Positions 19,790 to 30,347 of a stretch of 42,475 bases of DNA are shown piece by piece. Source of the stretch: Rhizophagus sp. LPA8_4_AMF (lineage: Eukaryota > Glomeromycota > Glomeromycetes > Glomerales > Glomeraceae); the NCBI GenBank assembly GCA_021464525.1, contig JADRCO010000218.1:1-42475 (forward strand), in the 5' to 3' direction. Positions within the stretch are counted from its first letter, which is position 1. Each line of letters opens with the position of its first letter. The position numbers and the translations under genes were made by a program. The notes below the pieces were generated by a model. It was not told the origin of the DNA and ran no database searches. It saw nothing but the letters and a program-made list of their open reading frames with translations.

Positions 19790-20416
19790 TATTTTTCTAA
19801 TTGGACAAGTGGAAATGCGAAATAGATAAGTTGTTGCGTGATTCGAAATGCAATCTTAAAAAAATTGAGCATTATTATAGAATTTATTCCTATGAAAACC
19901 TTGTAAATATAAAATATCTTGTGGAGGAGGGTTTGCAGCTGTATACTCGGCTAGCTGGCGTCCTGCTTATAAGATTACTTCGGTATCGTATGCAGAATTG
20001 CAGATCTTGACCTTGAAAATATTATATGCGTGAACATATATTCAAACGAGCATATGAGGGCCCCACCAATAGCAATGTAAAATATGGTTAATATGACTCA
20101 GAAACAAACAAATTTATTGAAGATGATGTTCCTAAGTTTGAAGGCTGTCCTGTAATTTTGAAATCGGTTAATAAATCGAATGATAGTTTAGCTCATCTAT
20201 TATACGAGGTAAAGTAATTAAATGTTTCATTAATATTTGTTATTTACTGAAAGTTAAAATTCGGTATTATTTATACTCTAAATTTAGTGCTTTGAGGTAA
20301 CAGAAAATCCTGAAAATGATGAATATTTACTTATTGCGCGTTATTGTGGAATGAATCTTCGTAAGTTCTTTAACTATGCAATAAAATCTTCAATAGTTGT
20401 GACATGCTTTTCGTAG
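19790..20416 (+). pseudogene. protein kinase pseudogene (Rhizophagus WTSGN-type family)
   Basis: Plus-strand pieces in different frames read SNWTSGN (19796-), IDKLLRDSKCNLKK...YENLVNIKYLVEEG (19817-), then FAAVYSASW (19934-), which completes a glycine-rich loop. VILKSVNKSNDS (about 20153-) follows, with the VAIK-type lysine. A GT-AG intron (20209-20287) precedes CFEVTENPENDEYLLIARYCGMNLRKF, which resembles the hinge region. Single-base losses separate WTSGN from IDK and EEG from FAA, and a TAG ends it at 20414-20416. The catalytic HRD and DFG parts are absent. Intact relatives act as Ser/Thr or Tyr kinase-like proteins; this copy cannot. Confidence 0.75.
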
Positions 20417-20829
20417 CCCAAAGGACAATCAATGGAGATTCTTCGAAAAAATGGGAATTTTGCTTTATGTTTTACAATTTCAAATTTTACTAATACATAC
20501 TGACCTTTAATATAACATTAATAACAACTGATTTAATTCAGGTACATATTTTTCAATATGTAAATTATATAGGAAAATATGGTGGTCCCATTTGATCACT
20601 AAGTATTATAAGAATGTATATCGTTGACAATAATATAAATTAATATTTTATAATACTGTCCCAGAAATCTACTGATTGACTAGAAATGCATAATTTTGAA
20701 ATTTCAAAATTACTTATTCATTCAACTAATTTTCTTGGTTATACATTTGTATGATTATTGAAATAAAAAGGAACATTATTTTATAAATTTCTCTGCTGTA
20801 TATGCGAAAAAGAATCAATAATTTTCTGA
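20417..20829. other. gene-free stretch between the kinase relic and the tandem array
   Basis: No gene or element recognised; strongly AT-rich. Confidence 0.4.
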
Positions 20830-21380
20830 AAAATCTGGCAAAATTTGAAAATGTCTATAATTTGGAAACGAAATTTACAAGATCGTTATTTATTTTGTGA
20901 AATGCTGTAATTATAAATATTACACAAAAAAAATAAAAAAAAATAATAAAGTAACATAAATTAGAAAAAAAAATAGTTCACACTAAAAAGTTATTAAAAT
21001 TGAATAAATTATTTAAACCAAAAATATTTGAAGATAAGTTGACGAATTGTTGGCAATGTAAATTGATCTTAAGTTTTGTCTTATTTTACATCTTTCCAAC
21101 TAAAAAGAAAAAAATTTATTGTTTTTTTTAAAAGGTTGCCAAAGCTAAGACTTAAGAGTACCGAGTAACTGTTGTATTTGCAATAAGCAATATGATTGGT
21201 GGAATTTGCTGAACGTAGCTCAGACGATAGTGCCGCAGTTACGAGTGCCGAGTAACTGTTTTATCAGACTTATCGTAATAGATATTTTTTTATACAATTT
21301 AGTAACTGGTTGTAGTAACATAAATCACTTATAATAAAAAATTATAACTTACATTTTCTTAATAATTACAATTATTTCAG

Positions 21381-21513
21381 CGATGATCAAATCCTTGATG
21401 ATTATGGACCTTTTAAGATCATTGATAATTATGATAATGGTAATTCAGAGACAGAAAGTGGTACTTCTGAAGAGTATGATGGTTTTGAGGAATACCAATT
21501 AGTAAATGTCTGA
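21381..21513 (+). other. orphan exon-like reading frame in copy A only
   Basis: After a TTATTTCAG acceptor, a frame runs DDQILDDYGPFKIIDNYDNG...SETESGTSEEYDGFEEYQLVNV to TGA (21511-21513). Acidic composition and codon choice look like real protein. It lies in a segment of about 380 bp (21170-21555) absent from copies B and C at the same place. No upstream exon is found. It could be the last exon of a dead gene; product unknown. Confidence 0.45.
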
Positions 21514-23491
21514 TAAGGGTAATTAAAATATATTTTATCTGAAATATTATAGTTATTAAAAAAAAAAATACAAATCAATTAATCCCAGGGAACGGTCCGT
21601 AAGCGAGCCTTGGTCACACATTACAAATATGCGTTCAATTCACATAATTTGAAATTATTACTTTCAATTCCTAATTTATAACCTGTTTAATGACGAGCCT
21701 CGAATATAATGCAACCTCATACATAAACTATTTACCCTTTTCAATTTAAACAATATTTATTATTCTTTTCACCAAAAAGAAGAGGGTTTAAGATATGAAA
21801 TACTCAACAAACAATTTAAAAATTCATATTTATGGCAAACTAGTTTTAATTTTTAAAATTATTAGTAAAAGAACTTTATTAAAACTCAGTTTGCTTAATT
21901 TTTAAATGTATATGCTGTGCCTCAGGCGTCAGGTGTTGATTAATTTCGAATGAAGTTTTTGAGTCTAAACAATCTGATTTTTTAGGATTACATATTTTTT
22001 AATGTAGTAAATAAATTTAAGACTGAAAAATTTAATGTTTAATTATATTGTGACAAGTGACGCGCCAGGTATCGATCTCCATCTGACGCACAGCTATCAA
22101 CTGACGCAAATCGACACCTGAAGCGTATGTACTGTATGTACATTAGTACTAAAATTTAGGGATTTACATAAAAATCATGCTATATGAAAGAATGACTCTC
22201 TCAAGCAGGTCCCAAGAAGCAGGATGTAATCGTGCTCAAGAAAACTCTTCTACCGATTCCACCGATTTCACCCTAAGCTAGATCGCATACTTGTAAATTT
22301 ATCGTAAATATTTTTGTATTTAAAACTACATTTATACATTAGAATAAAATATTAGAATAAAATATTAGTGTATAATATATGATACCAAAAATTTTTTGCA
22401 CTAATAATAATAAATACTTTTCAAATAAAGTCGTCCAGGGTCATTTCACTTAGTTTCCATTGTCGAAAAAAGAAAGTTATTGTTATAAACTGTTTTCATA
22501 AGTTTTTTCCTTTTTTATCAATAGCAATAATAATAGGGAATTTTGACGCTGTAACAGCATCACTTCTGACCCTCATATGTAACACACCGATTTTTGACTG
22601 GTCACCATGCAGTAAATCTGCATGTTCAACAACAATCCTATGCAGGTATATTCTTTATTTTTTATTTCCTTTTAAAAGTATTCTATTAAATAATTCAACC
22701 GTATAAAATTCAACTGACAAATTTCAAGTTCTTTTTTCCATTTAGTTTTTAGATGAAAATAAAAAAAAAGGTTTATTTCATACTTTTTTATACTATTTTT
22801 ATTAATTCGGATTGTTTGATTTTACAATTTTAATCAACTTTACCGAAAAATTTACATATATCAGATATATTTTTAAATTTTATTTAATTTTGCAAAGAAA
22901 GAATTTTCTTTGATTCTTTCTTTTTGTCCCCATTCAACAAACAATTATTAATTGAATATATAAGACTTATAATTTTTTTTTAAAAAAAATAATTTATATT
23001 TGTAAACCTAGTTTTAATCTTGAAATAAAAGATCTTGAAATTTTTTTTTTTTTTTTTTTTTTTTTGTAATGTGAAAGAATAAGTAATAAATATAAGAAAA
23101 AAAATAGTTTCAAAATACTCATGATTCAATTAAGTTTAAATTTGGCTAGGGAAAAATAGACTAATTATAGTTGATCAATGCCGGAGCAGCATATACTGCG
23201 GCTGATTATTTCATGCTTTTTATACCATTTTTTATTAAATTTACATATATTTTTTTAATTTTATTAATTTTGCGAAAAAGAATTTCTTTGATTCTTTCTT
23301 TTTTTCTATATCTGTTTTCAAAAAGGTGTGTTCAGATGCAGGTATCGTGGGAAATCACTTGATCTCTCTGATGTTCCCTCTTCTTCAAAACTTTGCTCTG
23401 ATTGAACTTCGTAACCATAAAGTTTTCCAGGTAGATAACTCTACCAGAAAGACTATATCGAGTTAATATGCTTCCAGCATATAGTAATGAC

Positions 23492-24649
23492 TTTAAATGG
23501 CGCATAATAAATCTTCATTATGATGGCTAATCTAAAGAGCAGATTTCGAAGCTTCTTTATTTTAGTATAAGTTTGGTAAACAAAGTACTAAAGCTCCGCA
23601 CGAGCCGGCTCGCGAGCCGAGCTCTTGATAATTCTGGCCAAATTTATAGTGCCGGGCAGAATTATACTAAGTGTAACATATGCTGTAGCACGAAATTTCA
23701 TTGTGTAACATGACTTACCCGGTGGCTAAACTATTTATCCGAAGTCACGTGATCACTTATATTATAATTCTGGCCGGCACTATGACCGGCATTATAGATA
23801 ATTACCAAATTCTGCATAAAAAACTCGGCTCGCGAGCCGGCTCGAGCCGGCTCGTGCGGAGCCTTACAAAGTACTGAATTTGTAGTGGGGAACCGTAACT
23901 AATCCTGGAGACAAATATCAGAGCGACACAAAACTTTTGATCAAAATGATACGAATGTAAGTGTTAATAAAAAAATTATTTACATAATATATACAATAAA
24001 TTTTATCATATATTTATAACAAGTTTTATAAACAGATATTACGAAATATTATTCAGGAGAAAGTGGACTTGTTTTCTTGATAAAATTTTTCAGGAAATGA
24101 AAGTTCGAAGTTGCAAGCATATTTCCATTCCTACTCTTTGGAGATCACTAGTTTATTGTGGAATAACACGAAAAAAGGTTTATATTTTATATTTTGAATC
24201 ATTTTATGCAAATATGAAGTATTTTCATACAATTATTTATTTTAGCTGCACAAAATAGCAAAAGAGCGTAGTGAATTACTTTGTAGTGATTTTATGGTAC
24301 GTATATGTACACAATATCAACGTGAACAGCTAATTTTCTTAGATGAATCAGCCAAAGATGAATGAACAATTTCATGTGGATATGGATACTCAGAAATTAA
24401 CACAAGGGCTATAAAAAAAGTAGTGTTTGTTCGTGACAGACGCTACACACTTTTACCGGCCCTTTCTTTAGATGGCATGATTTCTGTGGGTATTATCGAA
24501 GGAGGTTTCACAAAAGAAAAATTTAAGGAGTTTGTAATCTCTCAGGTGGTACGTAGTAATTTTTATTTTGATAAAATTTTTTATTCGCTAACTTATTATT
24601 AACAATAAAATAATTCATTTAGTTGCCCCAAATGAATCCATATCCACGT
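23492..24649 (+). pseudogene. Tc1/mariner DDE transposase pseudogene
   Basis: An N-terminal helix-turn-helix part (KWRIINLHYDG, stop, SKEQISKLLYFSISLVNKVL) from 23492 is interrupted by the nested MITE and then continues (VVGN). The catalytic part FLDKIFQEMKVRS...PTLWRSLVYCGITRKK, an intron (24179-24244), LHKIAKERSELLCSDF... and LIFLDESAKDE with a first catalytic Asp follow. TISCGYGYS...LLPALSLDGMISVGIIEGGF, a second intron (from about 24550 to 24622) and LPQMNPYPR lead to a GT at 24650. An in-frame TGA at 24363-24365 sits where the family usually has Arg. The second catalytic acidic cluster is not found before the right terminal repeat, so the 3' end is eroded. It cannot move the element. Confidence 0.8.
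23581..23875. mobile_element. MITE nested in the transposase, 9-10-bp target duplication, GC-rich ends
   Basis: The direct repeat CAAAGTACT (23581-23589, 23867-23875; a preceding A is also shared) flanks 277 bp. The ends are inverted repeats rich in GAGCCGGCTCG: GCTCCGCACGAGCCGGCTCG at the left and its complement at the right, where one extra GAGCCGGCTC unit is present. The interior has a second inverted pair (ATAATTCTGGCC / TATAATTCTGGCC with AGTGCCGG). The duplicated target is the transposase sequence encoding NKVL, proving insertion after the transposon. Confidence 0.9.
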
Positions 24650-25175
24650 GTAAGATGTTTTTCAGTTGTAAAAATCATAACATATAGTTTTGGTTTAAAA
24701 ATTATCTATATATAAAAAAAGTAAAAGGGCTTAAGTCTGATTGGCAATTTCAATTTTCTGATTTCCCGATTTCCAAAAACACACATACACAATGAAAATC
24801 ACTAATCACACCTTTTTGAAAACAGCTATAGTCGATATATAACTTATGATTAAAAAAAATTGGAATAAAGATCTTGAAATTTTTTTTTGAAATAGGTAAA
24901 GGCCCGCCGCCCGCAAACAGAAAGGTTAAGTAATAAAATAAAATTTTGTATTCGAATGATTGTACATTTGCCGTTTGAATTAACTACGAGTATTTTTTTA
25001 TAGGGCGTCAAATGATTTTTGAGATATTCGAGCTTTGTCATTAAACGGATTTTGCCAATTTATGGATTTTCGAAGGCGAAAGATGATATCGGAAGAGAAT
25101 TAAATTAACGAATAAACTTAAGTGAAAAGTTTATTAGAAAGGAAATAAATATAATTATTAAGTGAACAACTTTAA

Positions 25176-25391
25176 GGGAAGCTAGTTCCATTGAAGAATT
25201 GGTTTTCAAATGAATTAATGTTGTTTATGTTTTGTATTGGTAATTGTATAATTTGTCTAACATTAGGATTTAATCTAACTGTATATCTTAGTTGTCGTTT
25301 ACGCTTACGAATACGACATGATGATGAGTTATCGGTCCTTCGTTGGTTCATTTTTATAGAAATTCTATGTAATGAGGCTATAGAGCGATAA
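25176..25391 (+). other. short hydrophobic reading frame in copy A
   Basis: The frame following a TAA reads GKLVPLKNWFSNELMLFMFC then IGNCIICLTLGFNLTVYLSC, an Arg-rich stretch and about 25 more residues. A hydrophobic core followed by Arg looks like a membrane segment with a positive end. The first ATG lies inside the core. Equivalents lie at 30228-30347 and 35278-35397. It could be an exon of an old element; no family recognised. Confidence 0.4.
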
Positions 25392-26100
25392 AATTAAAAT
25401 TTCTATATTCCTTTGAAAACGATAAGGAAAAAACTAAAAATGATGCGGTAATTATATAATTTCGAAGTCTTTAAATTATTAACTAATGGTCGCACCTATT
25501 TTTTTTATGTCTAATTTAATTAAAGTAGTGACACATTACATCATATTTAGTTTAATATAAACTTCGAACAAAAAAATTTCTGAAACGATGGTGCATTGGC
25601 TAAATCCCATTATCAGAATGATGAAATAATTCATCACGTAACCACTGGCAATGAGAAGGTCAGAATTTCAGGATAAATCGGAAATATAAAAAAAGAGAAA
25701 TGTATATATATACTGTATAACTCAAATAATGGATTTTTTTTTTTTAATCAATTATGGAATTGAAATGTAAGAATCTTTCAAAATTGTACTTCAGTTAAAA
25801 ATTAGTTTAGTTAAAAAGTTTTATAGAACTATAAAGGAATTAAATTGGGTAATATAATTAAAGCGAACCTTATATTCCTACTTGGATTACAAAACGTTCA
25901 ATATAGATGGGTGACGCATCACTGCTTGTGGCGTGTCGTGCGTATATTACTAAAACGGTTAACGTTACATACAACATTCGGCCCTACTAAAATTCCTGGT
26001 ATTTTTCATTTTTTGATAACGTAATTTAAATTTTTCTTTTATTAGTGAAACTAATATAGAACTATTTATTATAGACAGTTGTTATGGATACATAATATTT

Positions 26101-26749
26101 TAATTTTTCGCCATTTTTTTTTTAAAAGCAAGCGTAAAAAGTTCATAAAACCAAACGCCTCCATAAATAATGATTCTTAGTAAAAAATAAACTTGTTTGA
26201 GACTTTTTAAATATTGATTTTTTTTATCATAAATACTGAAATAAGATCGCTGATGGTGTTTTTTTTTCATCTCAGCTAAGTTCAAATGTATTTTAAAAGA
26301 CTTGAACGCGACAAACGATCACGCATTTCAAGGATGATTGACTGATTTTTGGAATATTTCTTCATCGAGTTTTATTGATTAGTGTAACACATTAGTTGTC
26401 TCCCCAGGTATTGTTGCATCATTACATTAATTTCCTTCAGATATTTCCGAATCATTTATCATTCAACATTTTTCTATTGTTTTTACAATGGAACAAGGAA
26501 CAAAAAAGCATATCAAGAAAAGATTAGTCAAGTAGGATACACAAATTATATGATTCCCCAAAATGGTCAAAAAAGAAAAAACATAAATTGGTCAATCAAT
26601 AATTTAAACAATTAATCGGTGTTATAATAAAGTTTTTAAGAAAGTAGAGAAAAAGAAAAAATGGGGTAAAATAAAACTTATTGTTTCAAAAGATATTGTT
26701 ATCAACAACGAAAATAGGATTTATATACAAAGAAACGCAGTTTTTTTTG
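26101..26749. other. gene-free spacer between copies A and B
   Basis: No gene is recognised. A short lysine-rich frame beginning ATGGAACAAGGAACAAAAAA at 26488 stops after about 15 codons and is not supported. Confidence 0.4.
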
Positions 26750-29456
26750 TAGACATTTTGCATAATAAGTTCCGATTGACTTGACCGCAGTTTATTTTAT
26801 TAACAATAAAAGTAGAAGAATAAATGATCTCGGTTCAAATGCGAAACAATTTTATGTTGATCTTCACAAAAAACTAGCATAATTCCAAATTAGGTTTTAT
26901 TCTTAATTTATTTTTTATAAAAATACGTATAAGTATATTAAAGTATTATAAAAGAACTGTAAAATATAAATAGGATCGGGAAAACTTTGAATAAAAGCAG
27001 GAAAATCGCAAATTTTAAATGTATACAGCATGTATATATATGTGATACATATATTTTAACTATTTTTAACACAAATATTGAATATCGGTATTACATTTAT
27101 ATTACTGTGTAACCTAATTACAAAATTTCTAGAAATTCATCGTTTTTAAACTTTGAGAATCCTCAAGAGAATTAAAAATATTTTCGAGATATTTCGTGTA
27201 CATTGATTGGATATACCGAAATAATATCTATAGTTTGGAAACAAATTTACGTTATTTATTTTATGAAATAGATATAAATAATACACAAAAGAATATACAA
27301 TATAAGAAATAAAATAACATATAAATTATTAATATTGAATGAATCATTAAAAATCAAAAAGTATTTGAAGACTAAAATAGAAGAAAAAAATTTTTTGTTA
27401 TTTTTTAAAAGGTCTGTCAAAGCTAAGAGTAGAGGTATACTAGAATATTTTTTTATTTTGAAAAAAAAATCAAATGTACAAATCAATTAACCTAAAAACG
27501 TGGTATTTTTATGATTCATTGAAGGAATTTAAGGAAAGAAAATATTTTCAAATATATTTATACATATGATAACACGTTTTCATGTATAATAATCCATTGT
27601 GTCTTTGTCTACTATAGTTAGACCAAGATTTTTGTCAGCAAGCAAATGATTATCACGCATAAAATCATAAAAACGTTATAAAGACTAGTTTATATTTGTA
27701 ACTTTTCTTAACGCTTACCTTGCATTTGACCGAAAGCATGTATAAGGAAAAGATAAGCAATGATCGGTGTTGCGTACTTTTATATTAAGTAATGCCATGT
27801 CTCTGATTTTGATGCTGGCTATTGAAAAATTTTGGTGTTAATGGGAATATGGGATTGCTTAATAAATTTCATATCAAACATCCTACACAACTACAGAGTC
27901 TTCTTTTATGAATGATAAACTTGTTGTCTTGACTCAATCCCGTTCTATGATTAGTAACTTATTGTCCCATGTTCATAATCGCACATCCTAATGTACGTGG
28001 CGCTAATGTACTACGTGGCGCATGTTTTAAAAAAAACGCGTATAAGTCATATAAAACTTATTTCGTCGTTCTAAGTAAACTTGCAGAGCGGATGAAAATA
28101 CATTCCTAGACGTAATTTTGGAAGTTAAAAGTAAGTTCATTTTTTTTTCAAGGAAACATTTTTTTCGTAAAAAACAGTCGTGTGCGCATGTGCCGATCAT
28201 CTGCCAACCAAAGTACAATATAATCGGCATAGCATGTCGGAAACGGTCCGTAAGCGAACCTTGTTACACATTACAGAAATAATTCGAAATTGTTATTTCA
28301 ATTTCTAATTTATAAACCTGTTTAATGACGAGCCTCGAATGTAATACAACCTCATACATCATTCCTATAATTCGTTCCTTTAAACTTTTCGATTCAAACA
28401 ATGTTTATTATTCTTTTTTTTCCAAAAAGAAGAGGGTTTAAGAAATGATATATACCTCAACAAACAATTTAAAAAATTCACATTAATGGAAAACTAATAA
28501 AAGATTTTTTTCAAAATCAGTAAAATCAGTTTACTTATGCGTGTTGGTTGACTTCTGACACACGTTTGAATAAAATACTAGTGTATAATATATGGTACCA
28601 AAAAATTTTTGCACTAATAATAATAAATACTTTTCAAATGAAGTCTTCCAGGGTCATTTCACTTTCCATTGTTGAAAAAAGATATAACTGTTTTCATCGT
28701 TCATAATAAAAAAAAAATGAATTAAGTTTTTCCTTTTTTATCAATAACAATAATAATAATAGGGGATTTTGACGCTAATCTTGGCCTGTACGACATCCCC
28801 TCTGACCCTTTTATATGTAACACAACTGGTCACCATGAAAGTGACTTTATTTCTTATTTCCTTAAAAGTATTCTATTAAATTTGACACATAAATATTGTA
28901 TAAAATTCAATCGACAAATTACAAAGTTCTTTTTTTCCATTTAGTTTTTAGATGAAAATAAAAACAAATAGGCTTATTTCATGCTTTTTTATACTATTTT
29001 TATAATTCGGATTGTTTGATTTATAATTTTAATCAACTTCACCGAAAAATTTACATATATATTGCTTAAAACTTATTTAATTTTGCGAATAAAGAATTTT
29101 CTTCTTTTTTTCTTCATTCAACAAACAATTAATTGATATATGACTTATAGTAATTAAAAAAATAATAATTATTATTTATGGTTTGTGAATCTCCTACTTT
29201 TAATCTACAAGTAAAAGATCTTGAAAATTTTTTTTTTTTGAAATGTGAAAGAGTAAGTAATAAACAAAATCTTGTATTCGAATAGAGTTTTACATTTCCC
29301 GTTTGAATTAACTACGTGTATTTTTTATAGGACGCCAATGGTATTCGAGCTTTATCGTTATCATTAAAATTCATTTGCGGATTTGCGAAATTAGAATATG
29401 ATTTTGAATGCGAAGGAAGGGAATTAAATGCAATTATTATTAAAAAAAAAAATTTG

Positions 29457-29951
29457 AATAAACGTAAGCGAAGGGTCTATTAGAAGGAATTAAATGTAAT
29501 TATTAAGCTACGAAATTTAAAAAAAAAAATCGAATAAACGCAAACGAAGGGTCTATTAGGAGGGAATTAAATATAATTAAGCTACGAAATTAAAAAAAAG
29601 ATTCGAATAAACGCAAGCGAAAGGTCCATTAGAATATAATTATTAAGCTACGAAATTAAAGAAAAGATTCGAACAAACGCAAGCGAAAGATCCATTAGAA
29701 GGGAATTAAATATTATTAAGTTACGAAATTAAAAAAAATTCGAATAAACGCAAACGAAGGGTCCATTAGAAGGGAATCAAATGTAATTATTAAGTTACGA
29801 AATTGAAAAAAAAGATTCAAATAAACGCAAGCGAACAGGCGAAAGGTCATTAAAAGGAATTAATTATTAAGCTACAAAATTAAAAAAAAAATTGAATAAA
29901 CACAAGTGAAAAGTCTATTAGAAAGGAATCAAGTATAATTATTAAGTGAGC
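29457..29951. repeat. ~70-bp minisatellite, seven copies (array copy B)
   Basis: Units start GAATAAACGCAAGCGAAAGG and continue TCCATTAGAAGGGAATTAAA, ...AATTATTAAGCTACGAAATT and an A-run. Lengths vary from about 65 to 75 bp. The last unit ends TTAAGTGAGC instead of TTAAGCTACG, as do the single unit in A (25108-25168) and the last of three in C. Confidence 0.85.
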
Positions 29952-30211
29952 TATAGGTGCCGTCGGAATTGCCGAATTAAAATTACGGCATTACGAAATA
30001 TGGATTTTACCATTTAGATATCTAACAAACCATCAAGACCAGCATTATAGATTTACGGATTACAAATTATCTACGGCATAACCAGAAAAAAATATTTACT
30101 TTCTTTGTGTAATTTTTGCATTTTTGGTATTAAATAATTACGGCATTACGGCAATCTAGTGTATTACGGTATAAGTTTCATATACCGTAATTAATTCCGA
30201 CGGCAAGTATA
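29952..30211. mobile_element. MITE in array copy B, TA/TATA target
   Basis: Inverted ends TGCCGTCGGAATT (left, from 29958) and AATTCCGACGGCA (right, to 30205) enclose about 252 bp bounded by TATA on each side (29952-29955, 30208-30211). The interior is rich in ATTACGGCATTACG and its complement. Copies A and C run directly from the minisatellite into GAACAACT...TTTAAGGG, so they are empty sites. Confidence 0.8.
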
Positions 30212-30227
30212 AAGTGAACAACTTTAA

Positions 30228-30347
30228 GGGAAACTAGTCCCATTAAAAAATTGGTTTATAAATAAATTATTGTTGTTTATGATTTGTATTGGTAATTGTC
30301 TAATTTGCCTAGCAATAGGATTTAATCTAGTTCTTAGTCGTCGTTGA
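30228..30347 (+). other. short hydrophobic reading frame in copy B
   Basis: Same frame as at 25176: GKLVPLKNWFINKLLLFMIC, IGNCLICLAIGFNLVLSRR, then TGA (30345-30347). Many differences from copy A are synonymous or conservative (Leu/Met, Ile/Leu, Phe/Ile). After the TGA the same frame continues Arg-rich as in A. Confidence 0.35.

Larger units (their letters stand above)
23311..24826 (+). mobile_element. Tc1/mariner-type transposon, 1.5 kb, dead, with nested MITE
   Basis: Terminal inverted repeats CTGTTTTCAAAAAGGTGTG (left, 23313-) and its complement CACACCTTTTTGAAAACAG (right, to 24825) are flanked by TATA on both sides (23307-23310, 24827-24830), fitting TA target choice. The interior carries a broken transposase on the plus strand. 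The outer sequence on the right (GATATATAACTTATG) continues the tandem unit as in B (GATATATGACTTATA, about 29137), which shows the insertion point. Without the nested MITE the element would be about 1.23 kb. Confidence 0.85.

Noticed and set aside
29457..29951. CRISPR-like array
   Set aside because: Units are contiguous tandem repeats without unique spacers, in a eukaryotic setting.
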